64,000 nt of DNA from Sorex araneus (GCF_027595985.1 NC_073305.1:115848114-115912113); one strand, 5' to 3'. Shown: positions 33,305-44,518, numbered from the stretch's first letter. Notes: generated by a model from the sequence alone, not told the origin. A program made the numbers and translations.

Positions 33305-33462
33305 GGGCAGCTGAGACAGTGTAGCTGGTAAGGTGCTTGCGGTGTAGCTGACATGAGTTTGAACCCTGTCACTGGCTCTCTCCTGCCATCCCCTCCGGTG
33401 TAACCCCTGAGCAAAGAGCAGGAGGAAGCCCTGAACACAAGGGGATGTGCCCCTCTCTCCGA
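33305..33462 (+). mobile_element. Old SINE
   Basis: GCTGAGACAGTGTAGCTGGTAA head, CCCTCTCTCCGAAA end. Confidence 0.65.
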
Positions 33463-33573
33463 AAAATGTGCTTTTCTCATGAACATGTATTGCTCGAAAA
33501 GCAGGCTATCTTGTTGGGAAATTTTTTTGCCCGACATATTGGTAAATCGTATCAATAATTTGTTCACCCATCA

Positions 33574-34403
33574 AACCAGTGAATTGTTCTCAAAAAACTA
33601 GAGGTTGAGCTCCCATTTGACCCAGCAATACCACTGCTGGGAATATATCCCAGAAAAGCCAAAAAGTATAGTCGAAGTGACATATGCACTTATATGTTCA
33701 CCGCAGCACTGTTTACAATAGCCAGAATCTGGAAAAAACCCGAGTGCCCTAGAACAGATGACTGGTTGAAGAAACTCTGGTATATCTATACAATGGAATA
33801 CTATGCAGCTGTTAGAAAAAAATGAGGTCATGACGTTTGCATATAAGTGGATCAACATGGAAAGTATCATGCTAAGTGAAATGAGTCAGAAAGAGAGAGA
33901 CAGACATAGAAAGATTGCACTCATCTGTGGAATATAAAATAATAGACTATAAGACTAACGCCCAAGAATAGTAGAAATAAGTACCAGGAGGTTGTCTCCA
34001 TGGCTTGGAGGCTGGTCTCTCATTCTGGGTAACTCAGGGAAGGGACCACCAAGTAAAATGTGGTTGGAGGTCATGTGGGGGAAGGGCGATGTGGGCCGAA
34101 TACAGATTAGAGACTGAACACAATGGCCACTCAACACCTATATTGCAAACCACAACACCTAATCAGAGAGAGAGAACAAAAGGGAATACCCTGCCATAGT
34201 GGCAGGGTGGGGTGGGGGGGAGGGATGTTGGGTTTACTGGTGGTGGAGAATGGGCACTGGTGAAGGGATGGGTTATCGAACTTTGTATGGGGGAAACATG
34301 AGCACAAAGATGTATAAATCTGTAACTGTACCCTCACGATGACTCTCTAATTAAAAATAAACTAATAAAAAAAACATAAAAAAAAAAAAACCAGTGAATT
34401 GTT
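33574..34403 (+). mobile_element. 5'-truncated L1 with TSD
   Basis: Insert 33589-34388 between perfect 15-base copies of aaccagtgaattgtt (33574-33588, 34389-34403). It starts in ORF2 before FDPAIPLLGIYP, has a frameshift near the TGGTATATCTATAC region, then a full 3' UTR and A-rich tail. Antisense to RRAGD. Confidence 0.95.
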
Positions 34404-34795
34404 AGCAAGCATCTCTGGACGCATCATGCAGCAAGCATTTCTGGATTTAGTTAGGGGAACAAAGTTGATTTTACAAGGTTGCTTTTGCCTTGAAATCAAA
34501 TTTAATCATGAAAAGGTAAACGATGTTTACCAAGCACCTTCCCGCACTCTGTCTTTGGGGTCACAACACTGTCCCTGTCTTCTGAGGTGTTAAGTGGTAC
34601 GGAACAACATGGCTCAGTTTTAATAATGCATGAGCCTGGCATCCCCTCTTTCCTGTCATCTCAGGAGGGTCCTTCAGACTGTCTGAGCAGAGGTTCCCAA
34701 CTTTATTTGGCCTACCACTCCCTTTTCAGAAATAAAATAAACAAGTTTCACTGTGTGTTTACAGGACCTTGAACCTTTAAGCAAATAATCAAAAT

Positions 34796-34918
34796 AATAC
34801 CTGGCATCTGATATGGTTCCCCCAACACCTCCAGGGTAATTCCTGAGCGCATAGGCAGAAGTAATCCCCAAGCAGCACCAGGTGTGACCCAACAATCAAT
34901 CAATAATCAATCAATCAG
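34796..34918 (+). mobile_element. SINE 3' fragment with (AATC)n
   Basis: Starts at GGCATCTGATATGG; the tail became AATC repeats (34893-34918). Confidence 0.75.
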
Positions 34919-35291
34919 CACTGACACCCCTTCCCAGTGCACCTGTGGATACTTTCATCCCTGCACCATCAGTCCACTTGCACCCTGGGGAGGTATTGCC
35001 TAAGGCAAGGGGCGCAGCTCTAGAGACCTGGACAGACAGGGGGGTTGCACCTCCCCAAGAGCCTGGTCCCAGAGTCCCCGGGTCCTCTATTCACTGGCAT
35101 CAATGCTGGGCCCCCTGCAGGGAGAGGCTAGTGCCGCCTGCCCCCAAAACAGGGCAGAGGCTGGTTCTGTTGGCAAAAGCCTGGCGTAAATGTGCAGGAT
35201 CTCAGCCCACAGCCGCCCACCCCACCACATTCAACAAGCGCCGAAGGCCCTCAAGTGGCCAGGCTGCCCCGAGCCAGGCCAGAACCAATAC

Positions 35292-35440
35292 CTTTCCTTT
35301 CAAAGCTCTCCTCTCGGACAAAGCAAACCAGGGCCAGGAACTTGGTCACCTCCTTCAAATAAAGAACCGTCGTATTATTCAGCTTGATAATGGCGGTCGA
35401 TTCTTTGTCATAGGGGGTGCCAGCTCCATCTTCTTTGAGA
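35292..35440 (-). CDS. RRAGD: RRAGD exon 6 (roadblock domain)
   Basis: Encodes the end of G301 and residues 302-350 plus one base of G351, from [14 protein letters not shown] to REESFERK. It continues the roadblock domain, with the RagD-type [10 protein letters not shown] and CFVREES segments. The acceptor is a good pyrimidine tract ending in TTTAG at 35441; the donor GTATTG at 35291 is weaker than the others because it lacks the usual GTRAG. The exon is 149 bases, phases 2 in and 1 out. Confidence 0.96.
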
Positions 35441-35513
35441 CTAAATGGGAAGAGAAAACCAAAACATATTTGACCACTAAAAAGAACTAGAAATTGAAAA
35501 CTTACATCTCTCT

Positions 35514-35558
35514 AACACACACAGACACACACAGACACACACACACACACACACACAC
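35514..35558. repeat. (CA)n
   Basis: CA repeats with CAGA interruptions, about 70 bases upstream of exon 6. Confidence 0.95.
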
Positions 35559-35737
35559 TCCCCCAACCCAACCCCCAGCTTTAGCACAAAATGTGAGGAT
35601 CACTAAGACAACTTTGAGTATCTCTCAACCAAAGGGCTCAGAAATATGTGGCCACACTGCTGGACCCAGAAGGCCACAGGCACCTTCCTATGGACACAAT
35701 CAGTGGCTGCTGTAGTAATGAGTAAGTTCTGCTGCCT

Positions 35738-35956
35738 AAAATCACAGGTGAGGGGCTGGAGCGATAGCACAGCAGATATGGCGTTTGCCTTGCATGCGTC
35801 CGGCCCAGGTTCAATCCCTGGCATCCCATATGGTTCCCCAAGCACCACCAGGAGTAATTCCTGAGTGCAGAGCCAGGAGTAACCCCTAAGCATTGCTGGG
35901 TGTGATCCAAAAAGCAAAAATAAATAAAATTAAAAAAAATAAAATCACAGGTGAGG
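35738..35956 (+). mobile_element. Young tRNA-Ala SINE with TSD
   Basis: SINE 35754-35940, 16-base TSD aaaatcacaggtgagg (35738-35753, 35941-35956). Confidence 0.96.
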
Positions 35957-36137
35957 GAGAGAGGGTAGCGTTCCTTTCCTCCATGGCCCCTGAGGTTTCT
36001 TGCTTTTCCACTGTCTGAGGAAACTGTGAGAGCTGAAGAACATTCCAAATGAAAGGTGGCTGAAGAGACATGATGGCCAAATGCTGGGCCAGGTTCTGGA
36101 TCCGGAATGAACTCATAATATATAAGATTAAGATATG

Positions 36138-36330
36138 TGGGGGCTGGAGTGATAGCACACCGGGTAGGGCATTTGTCTCGCACGCGGCCGACCCAGGTTC
36201 TATTCCCAGCATCCCATATGGTCCCCCGAGCACCACCAGGAGTTATTCCTGAGTGCATGAGCCAGGAGTAACCCCCGTGCATCACCAGGTATGGCCCAAA
36301 AAGCAAATAATAATAATAATAATAATAATA
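36138..36330 (+). mobile_element. Young tRNA-Ala SINE with (AAT)n tail
   Basis: Full length; tail is AATAATAAT from 36303. Confidence 0.92.
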
Positions 36331-36425
36331 TGTATCTGGATCAGGTGATACACATTAAGAGCAAGTGTAGCAGGTGAAGGTGGTCACTTGGAATGAAACC
36401 GTGATCCTCTGAGAGAACTTCTTAT

Positions 36426-36592
36426 GGGCCTGAGCAAGAGCACACGTTCAACCAAGGTTTGATCTTCAGCACTCCATATGGTCCTTAGGAGTGATCAGTG
36501 AGCACAAAGCCGGGAGTAAGCCCTGAGCAACCATGGGGTATGGCCTTACCACCACGCCCCTACCAAAAAGAGAGAGAGAGAGAGAGAGAGAG
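36426..36592 (+). mobile_element. Old SINE with (GA)n tail
   Basis: GGGCCTGAGCAAGAGCACAC to a (GA)n run at 36569-36592. Confidence 0.75.
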
Positions 36593-36821
36593 ACTGACTG
36601 AACGACCGACTATGTTCATAAGACACAGATGCTCAAGTAGCTAGGGTCAGAAAAGCATGTCATGTGGGTTAAAAAGGGAGAGCAAATACAGCACATTGAT
36701 TATTTTAAAGAGGACCAATGAATTCCAGTGAAGGATATATGGGAATTCACTTATCTTCTTACACAATTTCTACAGGTTTGAAATGCTCTCAAACTAGGAT
36801 GTTCAATGACTGTGTTGTCTG

Positions 36822-37025
36822 CCGAGAAAGAGGTGTGTGGTCTGCGGGCACGGGGCCTGGGTTTGAATCCCAGCTCTCTGACTATGTCAACTGGGGCAAG
36901 CTGAGCAACTTCTTTGAGCCATCATTTCTTCACTCGTATTCTCACAGCAATTACTTCAGAATTTCCCAATGGAACGAAATGATGCACACACAGCACTCAG
37001 CACAGTGCTGACGGCATATGAAATG
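36822..37025 (+). mobile_element. MIR
   Basis: GGGTTTGAATCCCAGCTCTC, then AACTGGGGCAAGCTGAGCAACTTC, and CACAGTGCTGACGGCATATG follow the MIR consensus in order. Confidence 0.85.
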
Positions 37026-37182
37026 CACGTGCATGCCACGCTGTCATTTAACCCTGACCTTACTGATTCAAACTGGCCCCTCTATAGACAGTGACAGATT
37101 CAACTGTGATTCCTTCCCTCATAGAGGCAGAGGCCTACTTCCCTACCCTTTCCCCTTCATCTGAAACTATAATACACATGTT

Positions 37183-37290
37183 AAGGGGGGACACACCCAG
37201 TACTGTGGGGGTGGGGGGGCAGGGGCGTGGAAGGGTGGTGGGGGGAGACAAACTCCCAGCATTGTACCCAGGAGACTGCTGTGGACTGTG
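37183..37290 (-). mobile_element. Possible SINE remnant
   Basis: GGGACACACCCAGTACTGTGG, then a G-rich run; weak. Confidence 0.35.
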
Positions 37291-37705
37291 GTCATAGGAC
37301 AGAAGCTGGGGCACCCACAGACATAGCCTATGCTTCAGCTATTTTGACTATGCCCCATCTCTTGGGCACACACTCATTTTACTTTCCGTCTGTATGAACA
37401 ATTGACCACAAATGTGACTTAGCTGGAACTATGCTAAAGTAAAAAAAGTGAAAAAAAAAAGTAATGTGCTGAGAACAACAAGCTGAAACATTAAACATTT
37501 TTGCACATATGGCCAAGTGTGTAGATCAAGGCGCTGAGGCTGATTCAGTGATTTGCATGTTGGCCAACCTCCACCCACAGAACAAAATAAACAGAAATGG
37601 CAATGGTGACACTTTCTAGGGAAGGTAAAGACTAAAGGTTCTTTTCATTTCCTTTTCATCGTTTTACATAGCTTCTATAGTGAGCATGTATTTTCTTCAT
37701 CATGC

Positions 37706-37937
37706 ACTGCACTGTCGTCCTGTTGTTCATCGATTTGCTTGAGCAGGCACCAGTAACGTCTCCATTGTGAGACTTGTTGTTACTGTTTTTGGGATATCAA
37801 ACACTCCACGGGTAGCTTGCCAGGCTCTGCTGTGCAGGCAGGATACTCTCGGTAGCTTGCCAGTCTCTCCAAGAGGGACAGAGGAATCGAACCCGGGTTG
37901 GCTGCATGCAAGGCAAATGCCCTACCCGCTGTGCTAT
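37706..37937 (-). mobile_element. RTE-tailed SINE, full length
   Basis: Reverse, from CACTGTCGTCCTGTTGTTC to GCTGTGCTATAT; the head keeps GAATCGAACCCGGG. Confidence 0.93.
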
Positions 37938-38104
37938 ATAATCATGAAAAAGTTAAGACCAAACAAATTAGGAAAACAAAAAGACCATAAAAAAAGCCAC
38001 AAGATATTGATGAGGTTTAACAACTACCACAACCATGTGTTACTACTTTTGCTTCCGTTCATGAAGCAAAGGATGCACATAAAGATAGAATGCAACAGCT
38101 CAAG

Positions 38105-38138
38105 TGTGTGTGCGTGCGTGTGCGTGTGCGTGTGTGCG

Positions 38139-38177
<39 letters not shown>
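38105..38177. repeat. (TG)n with CG interruptions
   Basis: TGCG units, then a pure TG run of about 30 bases. Confidence 0.95.
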
Positions 38178-38179
<2 letters not shown>

Positions 38180-38979
38180 ACACAGCCACAACTCCAGCTG
38201 CCCCTGTCTGCACTGAGTCTGGCTGGTACTGGTCCAGCAAACAATCCGAGGAACCCCAAGTCTCATTCTGCCTCAGACTGGTTCTTACTGCTCCCAGTGG
38301 CTTCCTGGGAACACTGTCCTCCAGGAAGAAAAAACAATCTGCAAACAGGACACAGCTCCAGGCTCCTTCTCCCTCCCCATGTTTGTTTTCACTGCTTGTG
38401 AGTAACTGATGAACAACATTTACTTGAACAACCTACCACTTATTATGTCTAATTACCATATGGCCCAAGGAGGACTCTGAATATCGTTAAGTATGGGCCA
38501 GATTAATTGTGTTCTTCCTGTATCTGATTATGACAGCAATCTAGCCTATAATCAGGGTACATTCAGCTTCAAGGAGTATTTCAAGGTCATCCTGTTATTA
38601 TGTAAAAACAACAATACTGCAGGGCAGTCATCTTGGGGGAAAGGATCTCCTGCCGAAGGCAGATGGCAGTGTTGAATAAACAACAATAAGACAAACAAGA
38701 AGATTCGTGGCAGCCACAATTTTACAGTCTATCTACCTAATGATGTTTCGTCTTCTAGATAGTTCTGCACTCCTGTCCTGTTCCATAAAAGGGACTGTGA
38801 ATATGCACAAATGTAGAACAGAGTTAACAAAATCTGCAAAGGATTTCTAGATAGTGAGGGAAATGGTGAGGTTGAGAGTTCTACAAAATCAACAGGACAG
38901 AAGAGACTGTTTAAAGTGGGACACACCATGAGTGAAGAAGAAAATACACAAAAGCCTTGATGAGGCTCTGAATCCAATA

Positions 38980-39150
38980 CAGGGCCAGAGCGATATAATA
39001 AAGTGGGTGGGGCATTTGACTTGCATGCAGCCTACTGGGGTTTGTTCCCCGGTATTCCATAGGGTGCCACAAGCCCACAAGGAGTATTGCTAAGTGAAGA
39101 GTTAGGAGTAATCCCTAAGCATTGCCAGGTGTGACCCCCCCACAAAACAA
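38980..39150 (+). mobile_element. tRNA-Ala SINE
   Basis: AGGGCCAGAGCGATATAATA head, TGCCAGGTGTGACCC end. Confidence 0.85.
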
Positions 39151-39244
39151 ACCATCAGTTATTTCCAATAATGAAGATAATAAAACTATTGTTACTATGA
39201 GCTATTTATTCAAGGATCCTATTAATCTCTCTGAGTGTAAATGG

Positions 39245-39440
39245 CATGATGATATGAAGACAAGAATCAGACTAGAGTTCAAATTCTAGTTCTTTGTCTA
39301 ACTGAGTTATTAGAAGCTCAACCCCTCTTGGCCTCACATTTTCCATCTCTAAAGCGGCATGGAATAATGGATAATTTGATAATATAATGTATACAATGAG
39401 ATTATTAGAACAATGCAGCATTTACTCAGTAATTGTTATT
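39245..39440 (+). mobile_element. MIR
   Basis: TCAGACTAGAGTTCAAATTC, CCTCACATTTTCCATCTC and TGCAGCATTTACTCAGTAA in MIR order. Confidence 0.75.
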
Positions 39441-39502
39441 ATTTCACGCCAAGTGATTTGCATATTTATATGAAAGAAAAGTATGCCTTAAGTGTAACCC
39501 TT

Positions 39503-39711
39503 AAGAATGTTTTACTGGGGGGCTGGATCGATAGATAGCACAGCGGGTAGGGCGTTTGCCTTGCACGCGGCCGACCCGGGTTTGAATCCCAGCATCCCAT
39601 ATGGTCCCCCGAGCAATGCCAGGAGTAATTCCTGAGTGCAGAGACAGGAGTAACCCTGTGCATCGCTGTGTGTGACCCAAAAAAGCCAAAAAAAAAAAAG
39701 AATGTTTTACT
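39503..39711 (+). mobile_element. Young tRNA-Ala SINE with TSD
   Basis: SINE 39517-39697, TSD aagaatgttttact (39503-39516, 39698-39711). Confidence 0.96.
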
Positions 39712-40052
39712 TACTACAGTTGGTAAGGTGCTTGCCTTATACACAGCCAACCCAGATATGGCCTCAGTACCACATACGGTCCCCTGAGCCTCACCAGGAA
39801 TAAATGATTCCTGAGAACAGAGCCAGGAGTAAGCCCTGAGCACCAGGAAGCATCACCAAAAAGACAAAAGAAGTTTTATTTACATAGGGGCCAGGAAGAT
39901 GATACCTTAGTGGGCTGGAGTGCATGCTTTACAAGTCAGACATCTGGGTTCAAACACTAGCAATGTATAATCCCCTAAGCACTGCAGGGAACACCCCAGA
40001 GTACTAAGCTGGGAGGAGCCCCTGAGCACTGCCAGGTGTGTCCCCCCAAAAT
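39712..40052 (+). mobile_element. Two older SINEs, one abutting exon 5
   Basis: 39712-39870 lacks the first part of the head; 39886-40052 ends CAGGTGTGTCCCCCC, 16 bases from the exon 5 donor side. Confidence 0.8.
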
Positions 40053-40067
40053 TAGTGTTTTACTTAC

Positions 40068-40210
40068 CCATAAATACAAGAGATGTCAATAACCACATCG
40101 ATCATATCACAGCAGAGCTCGTAGGTTTGCATATCCACGGGGGTACTATCAGTTGCAATATAAATTTTACTGACCACATCAAATAGAAATGCCTTTTCAA
40201 TTCCAGAATT
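40068..40210 (-). CDS. RRAGD: RRAGD exon 5 (roadblock domain)
   Basis: Encodes residues 254-300 plus two bases of G301, from [15 protein letters not shown] to DISCIYG. This is the core of the C-terminal roadblock-like domain that dimerises with RagA/B and docks on Ragulator. [10 protein letters not shown] is the RagD spelling (SSPVDMQSYE in RagC). The acceptor TTTCAG ends at 40211 and the donor GTAAGT starts at 40067. A degraded SINE ends only about 16 bases inside the donor-side intron. The frame is intact. Confidence 0.97.
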
Positions 40211-40307
40211 CTGAAACAAAAAAGTAAATGCTGTCTTTAATGGGATGCCTGAGTTCATACTATGTCACGGTTATATACACATCAGTCTAAACTTGGTATA
40301 AAATATG

Positions 40308-40670
40308 ACAGAGCCAGGAATTGCTCCTGAAAGCTTCTTTGGTGTGGTCCCAACCACCCTCCAAAATAAAATATAAAAAAATTTGTTCCTAAAAGTTAAA
40401 AAAAATTAAATAACTCAGGTGGTTCTATTTTATTGTAATTAAAACTCATAGCAATAAACTTTATAATGGAGTTCCATAAAAATGAAAAATGAATTCATTA
40501 TCATGAATTGGGCATTATTTCCTGACTCCAGAGATTTATCTGCTTTAGGGAAAAGGTCAAATAAGAATATTTATTTTACAATTGTAGCGATAGTTTTCTT
40601 GTTAGGGATCAAGCCCAGGGCCTGATTCATTCAAGGTATTGTTCTAACACTGAGCTACGTTTCTGCCCTC
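40308..40670. mobile_element. SINE fragments
   Basis: 40308-40372 forward 3' end; 40585-40670 reverse head. Confidence 0.5.
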
Positions 40671-40681
40671 ATTTTAAATTA

Positions 40682-40879
40682 CAAGTCAATTAGGGCTGGA
40701 GTGATAGCACAGCGGGTAGGGCATTTGCCTTACACGTGGCTGACCCGGGTTCGATTCCCAGCATCCCATATGGTCCCCTGAGCACCACCAAGAGTGAGTC
40801 CTGAGTGCATGAGCCAGGAGTAACCCCTGTGCATCGCCAGGTGTGACCCAAAAAAGTGGGGGGAAAAAAGTCAATTAAA
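40682..40879 (+). mobile_element. Young tRNA-Ala SINE with TSD
   Basis: SINE 40692-40868 with aagtcaatta on both sides. Confidence 0.93.
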
Positions 40880-41047
40880 AATCTAAACAAACTCAAAATT
40901 GTGCAGTGAGAATAAATCTGAATACAATCACTAGGTCTACTTTAATTCTGCCCTGCAAGCCTGACTAGAGCTGAAAAGTATATAGACTCACTCAGACAGT
41001 GCAGTGATCAAGTGTTTTGTTGTTGCTCTGTTAATGTTTTCATGTGT

Positions 41048-41418
41048 TGAAAATACTAAAATTGGGCTGGAGCAATTTGCATGCGGGTAGGGCATTTGCC
41101 TTGCACACAGCCAACCCAGGTTTGATTCCCAGCATCCCATATGGTCCCCCAAGCACCACCAGGAGTAATTCCTGAGTGCAGAGCCAGGAGTAACCCCTGT
41201 GCATCGCTGGGTGTGACCCAAAAAGCAAAAAAGCAAAAAAATAAAAAAATAAAAGGAAAATACTAAAATTATTTTTTGGAGCTGGTGAGATAGTACAGAG
41301 ACTAAGATGCTTGCCTTGCACCTGACCCCAGCATGCCGGGAGCACTGATCCTCCCGAGCACTGCCAGGATTGATGATCTCTAAGCACCACTTAGTGTGGC
41401 CTAAAAACCAAAAAAATT
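41048..41418 (+). mobile_element. Two SINEs
   Basis: 41063-41255 with aaaatactaaaatt repeats (41048, 41256); 41278-41418 older and shortened. Confidence 0.88.
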
Positions 41419-41420
41419 TT

Positions 41421-41755
41421 TTAGAGCCAGGCAGATAGATAGAGCACATATTTCTTTCTTTCTTTTTTTTTTCTTTTTGGGTCACACCCGGCAATGCACA
41501 GGGGTCACTCCTGAGGCTCTGCACTCAGGAATCACCCCTGGCGGTGCTCAGGGGACCATATGGGATGCTGGGAATCGAACCCGGGTCAGCCACGTGCAAG
41601 GCAAATGCCCTACCCGCTGTGCTATCGCTCCAGCCCCAATAGAGCACATCTTTCATGCAGCCAATCAAGTTGGATTTCCAGCACCACATGGTCCTCTCAT
41701 CATCAGAGGCAGGAATAAGGCCTGAGCATGGCTGGGTATGGTCCAGAAAACAAAC
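41421..41755 (+). mobile_element. SINE with a nested reverse SINE
   Basis: Forward copy 41421-41446 and 41653-41755; reverse young copy between, with atagagcacatNtttc at both joins (41437, 41638). Confidence 0.88.
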
Positions 41756-41984
41756 ATAATAAAATATTAAACTATATTTCCTAATGACAGAAAAATGGTT
41801 TCTATCCCAGACCTCTGATAAAGTTCATCTACTGCTGAATGAATGCCGAAGGCCCAATTCCAGTAAACATTGCAGTTATACCAGTAAACTACAGGCTCCT
41901 ATTCTGGGAGTTAAAAATTTAATGAAATGAAAGCAATGTGGAGGAATGCCTTCTAAAGCAATATTTCAAAGTTGGAGGCTTGGA

Positions 41985-42085
41985 TCAAAGGACAGGAGCT
42001 TATCATTTATGTGTAGGAGGTGTGGGTTCAATCTTTAGCACCTCATGATCCTTCAGACACAACCAGGTATGGGCAAAAATGCAAA
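41985..42085 (+). mobile_element. Old SINE fragment
   Basis: GTGTGGGTTCAATCTTTAGCACC B-box region. Confidence 0.55.
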
Positions 42086-42127
42086 AAACAAATTAACAAA
42101 ACCAGTAACCAAAGACATAGTTCCAGG

Positions 42128-42480
42128 GGTAAGGCATTTTTCTTTTCTTTTTTTTTTTTTTGCTTTTTGGGTCACACCCAGCAATGCACAGGGGTTACTC
42201 CTGGCTCATGCACTCAGGAATTACTCCTGGTGGTGCTCGGGGAACCATACGGGATGCTGGGGAATCGAACCTGGGTCGGCCGCATGCAAGGCAAATGCCC
42301 TACCCGCTGTGCTATTGCTCCAGCCCTGGTAAGGCATTTTTCTTGCATGTGGCCAATCTCCAGTTTGATCCCTTTCATCATATATGGCCCCCTTCTCTGA
42401 GCCCTACTAGGGATAACCCCTGAACACAGAACTGAGAGAAGCCCCGAAGGACTACCAGCTATGGCCCCCAGACTCCAAAA
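42128..42480 (+). mobile_element. SINE with a nested reverse SINE
   Basis: Reverse young SINE about 42143-42326, with the TSD ggtaaggcatttttct repeated at 42128 and 42327, inside the head of a forward SINE that ends at 42480. Confidence 0.9.
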
Positions 42481-42501
42481 TAAATAAAAACTAAACACTT
42501 C

Positions 42502-42575
42502 AGGGGCCAGAGATGTAACTCAGTAGTGCTTTGAATGTGTGAGGCACTGGATTTGGTCCCCAGCACCAAGGGGTG
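42502..42575 (+). mobile_element. Old SINE head
   Basis: CACTGGATTTGGTCCCCAGC; body missing. Confidence 0.6.
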
Positions 42576-42698
42576 GGGGATAATACTTCTATAACTTTGA
42601 AAGGCTAATAGAGCAAGCAGAATTCAGATCTTTTTTTACTCTGGAATTTTATTCTCAAATTCTAAGACCAGTTTAACAGGGTGATATTATTTACTTAC

Positions 42699-42813
42699 GG
42701 AGATAAAGATGTTTAGCAAATTCTCCAGGGTGGGGAGTTGAGGAATCAGTTTCTGAACCACTTTGCTAAAAGCTTCAAATATTGAGTGATCGTATATGCT
42801 CGTCAGATAGAAG
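42699..42813 (-). CDS. RRAGD: RRAGD exon 4
   Basis: A 115-base exon encoding the last base of S215 and residues 216-253, from [10 protein letters not shown] to LLNIFIS. It covers the end of the G domain (I221 is intact) and the linker into the C-terminal roadblock domain used for Rag heterodimer formation. The acceptor is CTCTTGCAG ending at 42814 and the donor GTAAGT starts at 42698. Phases fit both neighbours. The peptide is nearly invariant between RagC and RagD, so assignment to RRAGD rests on the linked exons. Confidence 0.96.
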
Positions 42814-43021
42814 CTGCAAGAGGAAGTGGTATTTTGTCATGGTTTCCTTTGAGGAGTAGATTGCTTCGGCTATGTCACAACCCCTGCCTTCTGCTCCACC
42901 GCATGCGAAATTCCACATGACACAGCCCCAAAATGCACACATCCCTAACTCCCCCAAAGCAAGTGACGAGCCATTCTCATCTGCAGACTCACTGCACTGG
43001 GAAGCGAAAGATACAGTGATG

Positions 43022-43960
43022 GAAGGGACACCGAGCTCAAAAGGCTGAGTGCATGCCTGGCAGGCAGGAGGCTGGGGGCGATCCCTGGCACCACCTGGCC
43101 CCCCAAGCACCATGGGTAGCAACCCCAGAACAGCATCGGGAGTAAACCCGAAGCACCACCCAAATAATAAACAAATTAATAAGAATCTTTTTTAAAAAGG
43201 GAGTGGTATGTGTCCATACCAGCGTCCTTATGGTTTGTGAAAGAATTCATACCAGATCATCTTCATAAGACTACGAGCCGAGCAAGTTATATTATTAAAA
43301 CCGAAGTGCTCATCTTCTTCATTTTCCACTCAAATTTACAAATGGAATGAGGCATATACCACTCCATCGAAAATAAATAAATAAAAAGACAGGAGGGCCA
43401 GAGAAATAGTACAGTGAGCAAGGCGCTTATCTTGCATGAGGCCAACCTGGGTTCAATCCCTGGTATCCCTGATGGCCCCCTAAGCACCTCCAGGAGTTAT
43501 CCCTGAGTGCAGAACCAAGAGTAACTTCCAAGCACCGCTGGGTGTGCTCCCAAAACAAGAGTTGTAATTGTCTCTATAAAATATAAAATGAGTACAGGAA
43601 AAATAATTTGTGTAACGGATAGAAATTATTTTCGTCTATATTTCTTTTATTTGAATTAGTTTCAGTTTTTTTTTATTATTATTACTGTTTTTGGACCACA
43701 ACCTGGCAGTGTTCGGATATTCTGCTCACTCCTGGGAGGCTTGGGACCATATGGGGTGACAGGGATTGAACCCAGTCAGCCGTGTGCAAGGCAAGCACCC
43801 TACCCACTATATATGATCGCTCTGGCCCCTCATAGTCTTCTTTTACTTATGACTACAGGTACCATCATACTGATCAGGAAATAGAAATTTCAAGGGCTGG
43901 AGAAATAGAGCAGGAGTTAAGGCATTTGCCTTGTATGCAGCTGACCTCTGGGCACTGGAG
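43022..43960. mobile_element. Four SINE copies in intron 3
   Basis: 43022-43172 (+, old), 43393-43557 (+), 43668-43829 (-), 43893-43960 (+, head only). Confidence 0.72.
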
Positions 43961-44093
43961 AATGTGGACAAAAACCACATCCTCCCCCCACCAAACAGAA
44001 CTAGAAACTTCCATCTTGATTGACTTCCTGGCTTAGATCCAGAGGTTTTATGGCAGCTGTCTTCCTTTATTTCATGGAGGGGTGGGAGGGCGG

Positions 44094-44246
44094 AGCGCTG
44101 GGCTATACCAGGTGTGATGCTCAGGGCTTACTCCTGGCTCTGCACTCAGGAATCACTCCTGGCAGAGCCCAGAAACCATGTGATGTGAGACGCTGGGAAC
44201 TGAACCCGGGTCGGCCTGTGTGGTGCTGTATTATTTCTCCAGCCCC
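44094..44246 (-). mobile_element. tRNA-Ala SINE
   Basis: Reverse, with CTCCTGGCTCTGCACTCAGG and a small deletion near the head. Confidence 0.8.
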
Positions 44247-44518
44247 GTGGTGTCTCTCGTATGGTACAAGAGCCTTAGTTTTGGCCATCTGCTAAAATGG
44301 TTTTTCTATCACCTCGTTGCTTTTGCCAAAGATTAAATTAGCACATGCAAAGCTAGCTTTCCCCAAATAATATCCCAGCATCTCTAGCACAAAACAGGAT
44401 CAACAGGCGGATCACTGCCCAGGCCAAACCACCAGTCACTTCAGACTCCAAACCTGCTTTCACCCCTGCCTTGCTGGGTGATTTACCGAGGGGCGGGGGG
44501 GTGGGTCTTGGCTCTCAC

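Larger units (their letters stand above)
26214..35291 (-). other. RRAGD: RRAGD intron 6 (9.1 kb)
   Basis: GT-AG intron before the last exon. It holds about twenty SINEs, an 0.8-kb L1 (33589-34388) and ancient L1/L2-like pieces. Nothing was recognised in 27651-28020, 28654-28977, 29519-29807, 30810-31047, 31681-32149, 34404-34795 or 34919-35291. Confidence 0.9.
35441..40067 (-). other. RRAGD: RRAGD intron 5 (4.6 kb)
   Basis: GT-AG intron with two MIRs (36822-37025, 39245-39440), an RTE-tailed SINE (37706-37937), a TG tract and several SINEs. 37291-37705 and 38178-38980 contain no repeat I recognise. The latter is a long single-copy-looking block that could hold a conserved element. Confidence 0.9.
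40211..42698 (-). other. RRAGD: RRAGD intron 4 (2.5 kb)
   Basis: GT-AG intron dominated by SINEs, two of them nested pairs (41421-41755 and 42128-42480). 40386-40585 and 41756-41985 are AT-rich with nothing recognised. Confidence 0.9.
42814..44518 (-). other. RRAGD: RRAGD intron 3 (1.7 kb)
   Basis: GT-AG intron between exons 3 and 4 with five SINE copies or fragments. Unassigned stretches are 42814-43021, 43173-43392, 43558-43667 and 44247-44518. None has an open frame resembling a known protein. Confidence 0.9.

Noticed and set aside
34945..35490. Forward open frame of about 180 codons over exon 6
   Set aside because: It lies antisense to RRAGD exon 6; the openness comes from GC-rich intron sequence and the opposite-strand codons.
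35638..36306. Reverse open frame of over 200 codons
   Set aside because: It runs through two SINEs and the sequence between them. Many frames here show the same SINE-derived peptides (VTPGSAQG, CWESNPG).
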